54,012 nt of DNA from UBA11475 sp045655805. Its GTDB lineage: Bacteria; Bacillota; Clostridia; Christensenellales; Borkfalkiaceae. The notes beneath the pieces were generated by a model. It ran no database searches. It was given only the letters and a program-made list of their open reading frames with translations, and was not told the DNA's origin. Position numbers and translations under genes: made by a program. The stretch covers positions 1-54,012 of the forward strand of contig JAZOPZ010000020.1 in assembly GCA_045655805.1 (NCBI GenBank), given 5' to 3'. Shown piece by piece: positions 17,900 to 25,654 of this stretch; the first letter of the stretch is position 1, and every line of letters starts with the position of its first letter.

Positions 17900-18644
17900 A
17901 TTCAATACCATCCAAAAGTTTTTTGATTGCCTTTGCTTTATTTCTGAACGGAAGTAAAGCAGACATTGTATACTTATATGAAATAAACGCGTAGTTTATA
18001 GCATCTTCTTCGCAAGAAGAAAGTACCCCCTCAAAAGTATCTATAACGAAAAGACCTTCTGCCTTTTTTTCCTCGTTCTTTTTCGCAGAAACTTTTGCCT
18101 TGTCAGCATCAATAAGTTTTTTAATTTCTTCAATAATAGGGGCATTTTTATCAACAGCAGGTTCTTCAGCCTTTTTGTCAAGTTCAACGATAGGGTCGCC
18201 AACCGAACCGTTAATAATGCCCGTCATCAAAGTTTTTATGGTGAACTTGAAAGGTATTATCATACTCTTTACAAAAGAATTGTAACTTTGATAATAACTG
18301 CCGTTTTCATAGAAATACTTATTTAAAAATTCAGCAAAATCAATATTTTTTGCATCAATATCCATTAAAACTGAAAACACGAGAGCAAGTAAAGTTTTTG
18401 AACTTTCAGGTTGAATAAACTCACCCTTATCTTCACCTAAATACGCCGAAGTAGCAAAACACTTATCCGAAACTTTTTCGTAGTCAAAATCTTTTAAGCA
18501 CGCTTGAAAAATAGCCATAATCGTCTTTGAATTGGCAATAGACTTCAATAGATTTACAATTTTTAAGTCGGCTAAAATATACTTACTTTCGATAAGTTCG
18601 TCACTTCTTAATAAAAATAAATCGAGTTCTTCTTTCTTCGTCAT
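17889..18644 (-). CDS. Conserved-type hypothetical protein, co-translated with PTS IIC-like gene
   Basis: A 251-aa soluble, helix-rich protein that I do not recognise. Residues 1-160 are a mixed hydrophobic and acidic helical region (LFLLRSDELIESKYI, ALVFSVLMDID). Residues ~160-200 are a charged Lys/Glu/Ala linker (KKAEEPAVDK, SAKKNEEKKAEG). The last 50 residues (GLFVIDTFEGVLSS, SALLPFRNKAKAIKK) form a second small domain. There is no signal peptide or clear membrane helix. It overlaps the downstream IIC-like gene, so the two products probably work together; a regulatory or coupling role is only a guess. It is first in its transcript, with an AT-rich 176-bp region upstream shared with the divergent DUF4364 gene. 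Confidence 0.7.
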   Translation of the reverse strand: MTKKEELDLFLLRSDELIESKYILADLKIVNLLKSIANSKTIMAIFQACLKDFDYEKVSDKCFATSAYLGEDKGEFIQPESSKTLLALVFSVLMDIDAKNIDFAEFLNKYFYENGSYYQSYNSFVKSMIIPFKFTIKTLMTGIINGSVGDPIVELDKKAEEPAVDKNAPIIEEIKKLIDADKAKVSAKKNEEKKAEGLFVIDTFEGVLSSCEEDAINYAFISYKYTMSALLPFRNKAKAIKKLLDGIEYGN

Positions 18645-18764
18645 TTTTACACCTATGTCTTATAACTAAAATATCTTTTTAGTTATTATAACACAATTAT
18701 GCTAATTTTCCATTTATTTTCAAGTAAAATTTTAAATTTAATAAAAAAGAAAGTCAATTTTTTA

Positions 18765-18792
18765 TTTACAAATCAAAAATTTGTGCTATAAT
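18765..18792 (+). promoter_or_regulatory. Promoter of the DUF4364 gene
   Basis: TTTACA (18765-18770), 16-bp spacer, TATAAT (18787-18792). The spacer holds most of an inverted repeat ACAAAT-CAAAA-ATTTGT that could be an operator. Confidence 0.65.
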
Positions 18793-18820
18793 AGACTAAC
18801 CACACTCAAAGGAAAAGGTT

Positions 18821-19348
18821 ATGCAGTTATCGGTTGATTCGTCATTGAGCAAGTTAATAATATTGTTCGTATTCGATAAAATGGAAACTCCGTTATCGGA
18901 AAACACCGTACTTGATATGTGTTGTTCTGCTAATAACTGGGTTTCTTATATGGATTGTCAGCCGACGATTAACACCTTAAAAGAAGTCGGCTGGATATCA
19001 CGCGTTAACAATACCCAAACTGAACCTTTGTACTCTATAACTCCTGACGGGCGTGTGTGTCTTGCAAACTTTTTTATAAAAATACCTGCAAGTTTAAGGG
19101 AAGAAATTACGGTTTTTATTAAACAAAACAAATTAAAATACCGTAAAAAACAAGAACGCACGGCTGACTACTTTAAAAACAAAGACGGTACTTACACTGT
19201 TTTCTTAAAAATTATCGAGCCTACCGGTCCGTTGATGGAATTAAAGTTTGTCGTTGCATCAAGAAAAGTTGCAAAAGACATTTACAAAAAATGGGAAGAA
19301 AAAGCGTCGAGTTTATATTCAATTTTATACGACAGTTTAGTAGATTAA
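18821..19348 (+). CDS. DUF4364 family protein (winged-helix-like)
   Basis: A 175-aa cytoplasmic protein. The N-terminal ~70 residues look like a winged helix (LSKLIILFVFDKMETPLSENTV, then a second helix and YSITPDGRVCL as a wing). The C-terminal part is an alpha/beta domain (DGTYTVFLKIIEP, LMELKFVVASRKVAKDIYKKW). DUF4364 proteins are widespread in Clostridia and have no established role; the fold suggests a DNA-binding or PadR-like regulator. The ATG has AAAGGAAAAGG upstream. It is transcribed alone, divergent from the PTS IIC-like pair and convergent with the ABC transporter genes, with a shared terminator. Confidence 0.85.
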   Translation: MQLSVDSSLSKLIILFVFDKMETPLSENTVLDMCCSANNWVSYMDCQPTINTLKEVGWISRVNNTQTEPLYSITPDGRVCLANFFIKIPASLREEITVFIKQNKLKYRKKQERTADYFKNKDGTYTVFLKIIEPTGPLMELKFVVASRKVAKDIYKKWEEKASSLYSILYDSLVD

Positions 19349-19374
19349 AAAAAGGCACGGTTAAGTGCCTTTTT
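19347..19374. terminator. Bidirectional terminator between DUF4364 and ABC genes
   Basis: AAAAAAAGGCAC/GTGCCTTTTT with a 6-nt loop between convergent genes; poly-T on both strands. Confidence 0.85.
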
Positions 19375-19377
19375 CTT

Positions 19378-20106
19378 TTATTTTTTCATTTGTCTTAAAA
19401 ATAGCCATACGGCAAGTAGCGATAAAACCACTGCGTAACACATTACAACGATAAACGGTAATATACAGTCGAAAAAATTTCCTGCTAAAATATTGCGTTG
19501 TAAATTAACAGCGTGCGCAAACGGTAAAAAGGACGCTATTTTTTCAAACCAACCACCAACCAACGACAAATCAAACCAAATGCCTGAAAGCCAAGCCGTT
19601 AAATTTGTAAGTAACGCGCCACATATACCCCCTACCTGCTTTGTATTAAGAACACTGCCGAAAATTACGCCTAAAGCAATAAACACCAAAGACGACGGAA
19701 TAATAGCAACTACGGCTAGTAATAAATTTAAGTTAAAATTCAACTTGAGAATAATTGAAACTGCGTAACATATTACTGATTGAATTATAATCACAGGAAA
19801 AAACGGTATTGCATAACCGACTATATAATCTCTACTTTTAAGTGGTGATGAATAACACCTATTAAGAAATTCGCTTTCTCTATCTCTTGAAATTAGCGTT
19901 GCAGAAAATAAAGATGCAAACGACAAACCAAATATCACAATCCCTGGCGCAAGGCGAGATATCTCGAAAATTTCAACGGGAATATTTGCTTGAATAGCGC
20001 TCATCAATAATAAAAGTATTAATGGAAAAATAATGCCGAAAAATAAAGTTAAAGGGTCTCTAGCAATTTCTTTTAAATTTCTTTTTGCAAAAGTTAAAAT
20101 TTTCAT
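19378..20106 (-). CDS. ABC-2 type transporter permease
   Basis: A 242-aa integral membrane protein with about six helices, starting with a cytoplasmic MKILTFAKRNLKEIARDPLT and ending in LRQMKK. The segment SRDRESEFLNRCYSSPLKSRDYIVGY is typical of ABC-2 drug or polyketide exporter permeases (DrrB/YadH type). It follows the ATPase gene by 2 bp and a tetR gene, so it is the membrane part of a TetR-controlled exporter. The substrate is unknown, but a small toxic compound or bile-like molecule is usual for this arrangement. Confidence 0.9.
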   Translation of the reverse strand: MKILTFAKRNLKEIARDPLTLFFGIIFPLILLLLMSAIQANIPVEIFEISRLAPGIVIFGLSFASLFSATLISRDRESEFLNRCYSSPLKSRDYIVGYAIPFFPVIIIQSVICYAVSIILKLNFNLNLLLAVVAIIPSSLVFIALGVIFGSVLNTKQVGGICGALLTNLTAWLSGIWFDLSLVGGWFEKIASFLPFAHAVNLQRNILAGNFFDCILPFIVVMCYAVVLSLLAVWLFLRQMKK

Positions 20107-20108
20107 CC

Positions 20109-20825
20109 TTATTCCCCCTTAACGATATTTATAAAGGCTTTTTCAAAATTGTCGGACTTGCCTTGTTTTTTAACTTCGTCAGGCGTTCCTACAAAAATTA
20201 ACGATCCCTTTGACATAATTCCTATTCTGTCTGAAAGGCTTTCAGCCTCTTCCATATAATGAGTCGTTAAAATTATCGTCATCGTATTTTTAATTTTTTT
20301 GATATATTTCCACAACTCCGCCCTAGCAATTACGTCAAGTCCTAAAGTAGGTTCGTCTAAAAACAAAACTTTTGGCTCGGTAATAACTGCCATTGCTATA
20401 CTTAATCTTCTTTTGAAACCACCGGAAAGTTTATTTGCTCTTTTATTTGCAACTTCTTTTAAAGAAAGGTCTTCTACTACTTTTTGAATTTTTTCTTTTC
20501 TACTAGTTTTTTCTACACCGTAAATACCTAAAATAAAATCCAAATTTTCTAACACGGTAAGATTATTGGCAACTGCCGTTTCTTGTGGAGAAACGGCTAT
20601 TATTTTTTTAACTTCGTATTCGTCGTTGATTATACTTTTTTCACCTATAAAAGCATTGCCCCTAGTTGGTAAAGTTAAACACGATAACATTTTGATAGTT
20701 GTCGTTTTACCTGCACCGTTTATGCCTAACAATGAAAAAACTTCACCTTGATTAACTTGCAAATTCAAGTCGTTAACAGCAACGCAATCTTTATAAATTT
20801 TGGTTAAATTTTTAGTTTTAATCAT
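20109..20825 (-). CDS. ABC transporter ATP-binding protein
   Basis: A 238-aa ATPase of the DrrA-like exporter class. Walker A is GINGAGKTTT (~35), the Q-loop region is AVSPQETAVANNLTV, the signature is LSGGFKRRLS (~133), Walker B is VLFLDEPTLGLD (~153), and the switch His is in LTTHYMEEAE (~190). It powers the permease encoded next to it. The start overlaps the tetR stop by 4 bp (ATGA), so the three genes form one operon. Confidence 0.95.
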   Translation of the reverse strand: MIKTKNLTKIYKDCVAVNDLNLQVNQGEVFSLLGINGAGKTTTIKMLSCLTLPTRGNAFIGEKSIINDEYEVKKIIAVSPQETAVANNLTVLENLDFILGIYGVEKTSRKEKIQKVVEDLSLKEVANKRANKLSGGFKRRLSIAMAVITEPKVLFLDEPTLGLDVIARAELWKYIKKIKNTMTIILTTHYMEEAESLSDRIGIMSKGSLIFVGTPDEVKKQGKSDNFEKAFINIVKGE

Positions 20826-21382
20826 ACTTTCACCCCGTAATTAGCCTTTAACCCGTTATAAATAGCAGTTATATTTTCACTAATTTCATCTAAACTCATT
20901 TTATTAAATTCCGTCGCTTGCATAACGGCTATACCGTGAACGAAACACCACATTTGAAAATGTATTTTGTTTGCGACGGCTTCTGAAACGCCTAAATTCT
21001 GTTTAATACAATCAACGGCAATCTGCCAATCTTTTGTAATAACTATTTTTTCATCTTTGCGCGACGACATAAATAAAAGTTTAAAAAGATTTTTTTCTTC
21101 AATAGCAAACCGAATATAACTCATACCCATTGCTTTATAAGGTGGATAGTTACCTTTTTGCATATCTTCAGTAATGTAAGAAAAATACAACTCGTACGCC
21201 GTTTTTACAAGGTCGGATTTTAACTCTTCCGTATTTTTATAGCGTGAAAATATCGGTTGCGTAGAACAATTTAATCGCTTTGCCAAAAAGCGTACGTTTA
21301 GAGCCTCTACACCACACTCGCGGACAATTTTCATCGCACCGTTTATCACCATTTCGCGCGAAGTTTTTGTTTTTGGTGGCAT
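20822..21382 (-). CDS. TetR-family regulator of the ABC exporter
   Basis: A 186-aa TetR-type repressor. The N-terminal HTH covers residues ~10-55 (INGAMKIVRECGVEALNVRFLA, then LNCSTQPIFSRYKNTEEL). The C-terminal helical part (WCFVHGIAVMQATEFN) resembles the TetR_C WHG domain, which forms the ligand pocket and dimer face. It is first in the operon and overlaps the ATPase gene by 4 bp. A perfect palindrome lies just after the promoter -10 box, which fits autorepression released by the exported compound. The ATG follows GGAGGGGG. Confidence 0.92.
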   Translation of the reverse strand: MPPKTKTSREMVINGAMKIVRECGVEALNVRFLAKRLNCSTQPIFSRYKNTEELKSDLVKTAYELYFSYITEDMQKGNYPPYKAMGMSYIRFAIEEKNLFKLLFMSSRKDEKIVITKDWQIAVDCIKQNLGVSEAVANKIHFQMWCFVHGIAVMQATEFNKMSLDEISENITAIYNGLKANYGVKV

Positions 21383-21406
21383 TTTACCCCCTCCTTTTTA
21401 TGATTA

Positions 21407-21422
21407 TATAACATTTGTTATA
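21407..21422. promoter_or_regulatory. Palindromic TetR operator
   Basis: TATAACA-TT-TGTTATA, a perfect 16-bp palindrome between the -10 box and the ribosome site of the tetR-ABC operon. Its place at the transcription start fits repression. Confidence 0.75.
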
Positions 21423-21450
21423 TTATAAAACAAGAATTAATTTTTGTCAA
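21422..21450 (-). promoter_or_regulatory. Consensus sigma-A promoter of the tetR-ABC operon
   Basis: On the minus strand TTGACA (21445-21450), 17-bp spacer, TATAAT (21422-21427): a full consensus, as expected for a gene kept off by a repressor. Confidence 0.85.
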
Positions 21451-21455
21451 CAAAA

Positions 21456-21476
21456 AAAGCACCGTTTTGGTGCTTT
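21456..21476 (-). terminator. Terminator of the DUF1846 gene
   Basis: AAAGCACC/GGTGCTTT with loop GTTTT, overlapping the stop of the DUF1846 gene; the tail on the minus strand is a T7 run. Confidence 0.8.
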
Positions 21477-22962
21477 ATTTTTTGATATAAGGTAATTCTC
21501 TTTGACGATACGGTTCACAAGAAATTCTTACACCGAGTTTTTTAAAAACGTTTTCATCTTGATAAGGTAGCATAACCGTTGCGTGAAGTTCGCTATTAAC
21601 GAGTTTGCCGAGTTGATCTAACGCTTTTTTTGCAGTAGGATTAGTTACGGCACAAACCGCTAAAGCAATTAAAATTTCATCCGAGTGCAAACGCTTGTTT
21701 ACGCTACCCAAGTGATTGATTTTAAGGTCGGTAATAGGACTTATAAGCGTTGGTGAAATAAGATCGACTTCATCATCAATACCACCGAGTGTTTTAAGTG
21801 CGTTTAATAATACCCCTGCGCTAGCACCTAATAGTGGTCCAGTTTTGCCCGTAATTACTCTACCGTCAGGGAGTTCTAACGCAACAGCAGTATTGCCTGT
21901 TTCTTCACCTTTTTTTCTTGCTGGAAGAACTACCTTACGATATTCTTCAGTAATACCGATTTTCTTCATAAGATATTGAATTTTTGTAACGACTTCTGAA
22001 GGCAAAGTGCCCTTTTTAACTTGACACAACGCCGAGAAATATCTTCTTACAACTTCTTGTTTAGATGCTTCCCTACACGCTTCATCGTCTATAATGCCGT
22101 AACCTACCATATTTACGCCCATATCAGTTGGCGAATTATACGGCGATTTGCCCATAATCATTTCAAGCATGGTATTTAGAACAGGAAAAATCTCAACGTC
22201 ACGATTATAATTTACTGCAATTTGATTGTAAGTTTCCACGTGGAAAGGGTCAATCATATTTACGTCGTTAAGATCAGCAGTTGCTGCCTCGTACGCGATA
22301 TTAACCGGATGATTTAACGGCAAATTCCAAACAGGAAAAGTTTCATATTTTGAGTACCCTGCCTTAATCCCCTTTTTATGTTCGTGATAAAGTTGTGATA
22401 GGCAAGTTGCCATCTTACCACTACCCGGACCTGGAGCCGTCACGACTACAAGTGAACGAGAAGTTTCTATATATTCGTTTTTACCGTACCCATCATCACT
22501 TACGATTTTATCTAAATCCGATGGATAACCTTCAATTTCATAATGTTTGTAAACCTTAATCCCCCTTGCTTTTACTTTGTTTTCAAAAGTAACGAGTGAT
22601 TGACGGTTTTCATATCTAGTTAAAACTACACTACCAACGTAAAGCCCCTTGCTTTCGAAAATATCGATAAGACGCAATACTTCAACGTCGTAAGTAATAC
22701 CTATGTCACTACGAATTTTATTTTTTTCAATATCTTGCGAATTGATGCAAATTATAATTTCGGCTTGGTCTTTAAGTTGCATAAGCATCTTAATTTTACT
22801 GTCTGGCAAAAATCCCGGTAAAACCCTTGCTGCGTGGAAGTCGTCAAAAATTTTGCCACCGAATTCAAGGTAAAGTTTACCACCGAACATATTGATACGC
22901 TCTTTAATCTTGCTCGATTGTAACGACAAATATTTTTCGTTATCAAAACCGACTTTATACAT
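21475..22962 (-). CDS. DUF1846 family protein
   Basis: A 495-aa protein of the DUF1846 family, common in Firmicutes, usual length about 495-505. It begins KVGFDNEKYLSLQSSKIKER and contains LEFGGKIFDDFHAARVLPGF and the P-loop-like VVTAPGPGSGKMATCLSQLYHE (~175). The C-terminal half carries GPLLGASAGVLLNALK and ISPTLISPI. Structures exist for the family, but I know of no established reaction; the P-loop-like stretch suggests nucleotide binding. It is a single-gene transcript with its own terminator, divergent from apbE. Confidence 0.9.
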   Translation of the reverse strand: MYKVGFDNEKYLSLQSSKIKERINMFGGKLYLEFGGKIFDDFHAARVLPGFLPDSKIKMLMQLKDQAEIIICINSQDIEKNKIRSDIGITYDVEVLRLIDIFESKGLYVGSVVLTRYENRQSLVTFENKVKARGIKVYKHYEIEGYPSDLDKIVSDDGYGKNEYIETSRSLVVVTAPGPGSGKMATCLSQLYHEHKKGIKAGYSKYETFPVWNLPLNHPVNIAYEAATADLNDVNMIDPFHVETYNQIAVNYNRDVEIFPVLNTMLEMIMGKSPYNSPTDMGVNMVGYGIIDDEACREASKQEVVRRYFSALCQVKKGTLPSEVVTKIQYLMKKIGITEEYRKVVLPARKKGEETGNTAVALELPDGRVITGKTGPLLGASAGVLLNALKTLGGIDDEVDLISPTLISPITDLKINHLGSVNKRLHSDEILIALAVCAVTNPTAKKALDQLGKLVNSELHATVMLPYQDENVFKKLGVRISCEPYRQRELPYIKK

Positions 22963-23075
22963 TAGTTCACCATCCGTAGTTTGTTTTATATACCTTTATA
23001 TTATATATAATATAAATCATTTTGTCAATGCCCTTTGGATTTTTAATCGGAATTTATTTTATAGTTTACTTTAAG

Positions 23076-23104
23076 TTGATAATTTTTTTGCCGTGTTGTA
23101 TAAT
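23076..23104 (+). promoter_or_regulatory. Promoter of apbE, giving a leaderless mRNA
   Basis: TTGATA (23076-23081), 17-bp spacer, TATAAT (23099-23104). ATAAGT separates it from the ATG at 23111, so the ATG should be the first or near-first transcribed bases. No ribosome site is present. Confidence 0.75.
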
Positions 23105-23110
23105 ATAAGT

Positions 23111-24163
23111 ATGAAAAAGTTAGTTATTACAATTTTAGTATTATTTTTGGTTGTCGTAAACTTTTCCGCCTGTAAAAAGACGGAAAGCAAAGTTATTAGT
23201 GGACTTTTCGGAACGGAAATAAAAATCGTAGTTGAAGACGTGAAAAAATCTAAAGATTATGATGAATTTATTGATACAGCCGAAACGTTTTTAAATCAAA
23301 TTAACGCTATAGCATCTCTTGATAGTGGTGAAATTAAAAAAATAAACGACGCCAAAGTTGGACAAAAAATAATCGTTTCACAAACGACTGCACAAATATT
23401 GCAATCAGCCAAGACGATATATTCTATAACCAACGGTAAATTTAACCCTGCGCTATACCCTTTGACAGTTTTATGGAACTTTTCAAAGGAAACTTACCAA
23501 GGTGCTACGGCAACCTATCAAAAACCGTCCGTGCAAGCCGTTGAAAACGCGCTTGCCAAAACTGATTTTTCAACACTTTCTATAGAACAACAAGGTCGTT
23601 CGTTTGTTATAACCAAAAACGCCGATATAAAGATTGATATAGGTGGAATCGTAAAAGGCTTTGCAAGTGATATAATTAAGTCTTTAATGCAAGATTACGG
23701 CTATAAAAAAGCGTATATCACACTTGGTTCAAGCAGTATTTATCTTTTGGGTGACTACCCCGTTTCCATTAGAAACCCTTTCTCCGATAATTTAAGCGAT
23801 ACCTATTTAAAAATTGAAACTTCTGGCGAGACAGCAATTTCAACTAGTGGTGATTACGAAAGATTTTACCATATCGACGGGCAAAAATACTGTCACATAA
23901 TTGATAATTCAACGGGAAATCCTATAGCATCAGGCGTTTGCTCGGTAACCGTCGTTGGTCCATACTCGGCGTATTGCGACGCATTATCTACGGCATTGAT
24001 GGCGATGGACAAGCAAACTGCAACGGATTTTGTTAAAAATAAACTTTCAATCAACCAACTTGCAGAAAAAGTATTTATCGTTTACTCTGATAAAACAATT
24101 TTAACAAACGCTATTGACGGCTACAGTCTTACTGCAGACGGTTTTACAATAAATAAAATTTAA
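23111..24163 (+). CDS. apbE: FAD:protein FMN transferase (ApbE), lipoprotein
   Basis: A 350-aa exported lipoprotein. The signal peptide MKKLVITILVLFLVVVNFSAC ends in a lipobox Cys. ApbE blocks are FNPALYPLTVLWNF, DIKIDIGGIVKGFASD, ITLGSSSIYLLG, TSGDYERFYHIDG and CDALSTALMAM. The metal/flavin loop reads HIIDNSTGNP, where the family usually has HIIDPxTG, so one residue is unusual. ApbE attaches FMN to Thr in partners such as RnfG or extracellular FMN-binding reductases; none is adjacent. The start is ATG 23111, just after the -10 box; a TTG 6 codons earlier lies upstream of the likely transcript start. Confidence 0.92.
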   Translation: MKKLVITILVLFLVVVNFSACKKTESKVISGLFGTEIKIVVEDVKKSKDYDEFIDTAETFLNQINAIASLDSGEIKKINDAKVGQKIIVSQTTAQILQSAKTIYSITNGKFNPALYPLTVLWNFSKETYQGATATYQKPSVQAVENALAKTDFSTLSIEQQGRSFVITKNADIKIDIGGIVKGFASDIIKSLMQDYGYKKAYITLGSSSIYLLGDYPVSIRNPFSDNLSDTYLKIETSGETAISTSGDYERFYHIDGQKYCHIIDNSTGNPIASGVCSVTVVGPYSAYCDALSTALMAMDKQTATDFVKNKLSINQLAEKVFIVYSDKTILTNAIDGYSLTADGFTINKI

Positions 24164-24170
24164 CAAATAA

Positions 24171-24197
24171 AAAAAGCACTCGATTGAGTGCTTTTTT
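24171..24197. terminator. Bidirectional terminator between apbE and the dehydrogenase
   Basis: AAAAAGCACTC/GAGTGCTTTTTT with loop GATT between convergent genes. Confidence 0.88.
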
Positions 24198-24207
24198 GTT
24201 TTAATTA

Positions 24208-25182
24208 TTAACCTTTGGTAATTTCTCTTAAACCTAAAGCGTCGTAGTTGCCGTTTAAGATAGCAATCTTTTCATCAAAGAGAGCCTTTTCAGCATCAGT
24301 CATAGGTGCTTCAATAATCTTTTCGATACCTCTTGAACCTACTACGCAAGGAACACCAGTGCACATATTGTATGCGCCGTATTCACCGTTTAATAAGGTA
24401 GCAACTGGTAAAATAGTCTTTCTATCAGCGAGAAGTGCTTTGATAAGTTGAACTACTGCTGAACCGATCGCATAGAAAGTTGCGCCTTTACCTTTGATAA
24501 CCTTAGAGCCTGCAGCAACCATATTAGTATAAATGTCTTGAAGTTTTGAATCCATTTCTTCTTGACCGATACCCATATACATTTCCATATAAGTTTTAAC
24601 TGGAATACCTGCAATGGTGCAAAGACTCCAAGGTGCCATACAAGAATCACCGTGTTCGCCAAATACGTAAGCGTTAACGTTGATTGGGTTTACGCCAACT
24701 TCGTTAGCAACTGCTTCGATAAGACGGTTAGAGTCAAGTAAAGTACCAGTACCGATAACTTGTTCAGGTTTTAAATCGGTGCACTTTAAGGTAGCGTAAG
24801 TTAAGAAGTCAACTGGATTAGATACGATAACGTATAAAGCGTCTGGAGCAATTTTAGCAACTGTAGGCATAACGCTAGTTAAAATCTTAATATTGATTGC
24901 AGCAAGGTCGAGTCTTGATTGACCAGGCTTTCTGCCAACGCCAAAGGTTACTACAACCACGTCAGAACCTGCAACGTCTTCGTATTCACCAGACCATACT
25001 TTGCAAGCAGGCGCGGTTACTGCGCATTGAGAAAGGTCTAACGCTTCTGCTTCAGCCTTTTCTTTAGCGATATCAACTAAAACAATTTCAGAAGCAACGC
25101 CTTGGTGTAATAAAGTGAACGCGGTGGTTGCACCTACGTTACCTGTGCCTAAAACGGCAATTTTTCTTTTCTTATCGGTCAT
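24208..25182 (-). CDS. Lactate/malate dehydrogenase-fold enzyme, predicted malate dehydrogenase
   Basis: A 324-aa NAD enzyme of the L-LDH/MDH family. The dinucleotide site is G12-T-G14-N-V-G17 with D37, which selects NAD. Catalytic residues are R90 (GQSRLDL), the Arg in LLDSNRL and the His in GEHGDS. Overall it resembles clostridial L-lactate dehydrogenases (GTLLDSNRLIEAVA). However R84 in GVGRKPGQSR occupies the place of LDH Gln102, the residue that selects pyruvate; Arg there is the malate dehydrogenase state. I therefore predict oxaloacetate/malate activity, though an atypical LDH is not excluded. It is monocistronic with a TTGCAA-17-TATTAT promoter and AGGAGA ribosome site. Confidence 0.85.
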   Translation of the reverse strand: MTDKKRKIAVLGTGNVGATTAFTLLHQGVASEIVLVDIAKEKAEAEALDLSQCAVTAPACKVWSGEYEDVAGSDVVVVTFGVGRKPGQSRLDLAAINIKILTSVMPTVAKIAPDALYVIVSNPVDFLTYATLKCTDLKPEQVIGTGTLLDSNRLIEAVANEVGVNPINVNAYVFGEHGDSCMAPWSLCTIAGIPVKTYMEMYMGIGQEEMDSKLQDIYTNMVAAGSKVIKGKGATFYAIGSAVVQLIKALLADRKTILPVATLLNGEYGAYNMCTGVPCVVGSRGIEKIIEAPMTDAEKALFDEKIAILNGNYDALGLREITKG

Positions 25183-25223
25183 GATAGATTTCTCCTAAAA
25201 ATATTATTTTTCTTTTCACAAAT

Positions 25224-25252
25224 ATAATACAACTTTATTGGGATTTTTGCAA
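25224..25252 (-). promoter_or_regulatory. Promoter of the LDH/MDH-type gene
   Basis: On the minus strand TTGCAA (25247-25252), 17-bp spacer, TATTAT (25224-25229), about 40 nt before the ATG. Confidence 0.65.
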
Positions 25253-25304
25253 GTGTTTTTTAATATTTTTAACCACTAGAAACACATAGTGTTTAATTTA
25301 AAAT

Positions 25305-25332
25305 AAAAAAGGGCTGAATTAAGCCCTTTTTT
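25305..25332 (-). terminator. Terminator after the small membrane protein gene
   Basis: AAAAAAGGGCT/AGCCCTTTTTT with a 6-nt loop, just after the gene ending at 25341. Confidence 0.85.
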
Positions 25333-25340
25333 ATTTGTTA

Positions 25341-25577
25341 TTAACAAAGGAAAGGTTCGCCAGAGAGCAAAATGAAAATTGCATCTACAAGCCACATGAA
25401 AGCAGCGCCTGGTACGATTAAAAGAATAGAAATAATCGTAATGAGTAATCTGCCCTTGCTTAAGTTTTTGATTAAACGATATACGCCCCAGAAGATACTG
25501 AGTACAGGTATACATAATACAAGTTTAACCAATAAAGGTAAGTTCGAAATTTGTTTAAGTAATCCGCCTTTAGCCAT
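25341..25577 (-). CDS. Small two-helix membrane protein
   Basis: A 78-aa protein with two hydrophobic stretches (~residues 14-36, VKLVLCIPVLSIFWGVYRL, and ~46-70, IISILLIVPGAAFMWLVDAIF) joined by a basic loop KNLSKGR. The start is supported by a good GGAGG site 6 nt upstream, and a terminator follows, so I treat it as real. From memory similar short proteins of the form MAK...LPL..K..L..P...FWG.YR occur in clostridial genomes; no function is known to me. Positive residues in the loop suggest both ends lie outside. It is downstream of parC on the same strand with a 77-bp gap. Confidence 0.7.
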   Translation of the reverse strand: MAKGGLLKQISNLPLLVKLVLCIPVLSIFWGVYRLIKNLSKGRLLITIISILLIVPGAAFMWLVDAIFILLSGEPFLC

Positions 25578-25654
25578 AATTGACCTCCATAAATTTTACT
25601 AAATATATTTTAACATATTTTTGTAATTATTTCAATACCTTTTGTTAATTTTTA

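Noticed and set aside
25276..25515. A 79-codon minus-strand frame overlapping the small membrane protein
   Set aside because: It is out of frame with the better-supported 78-aa gene, runs through the terminator and has no ribosome site.
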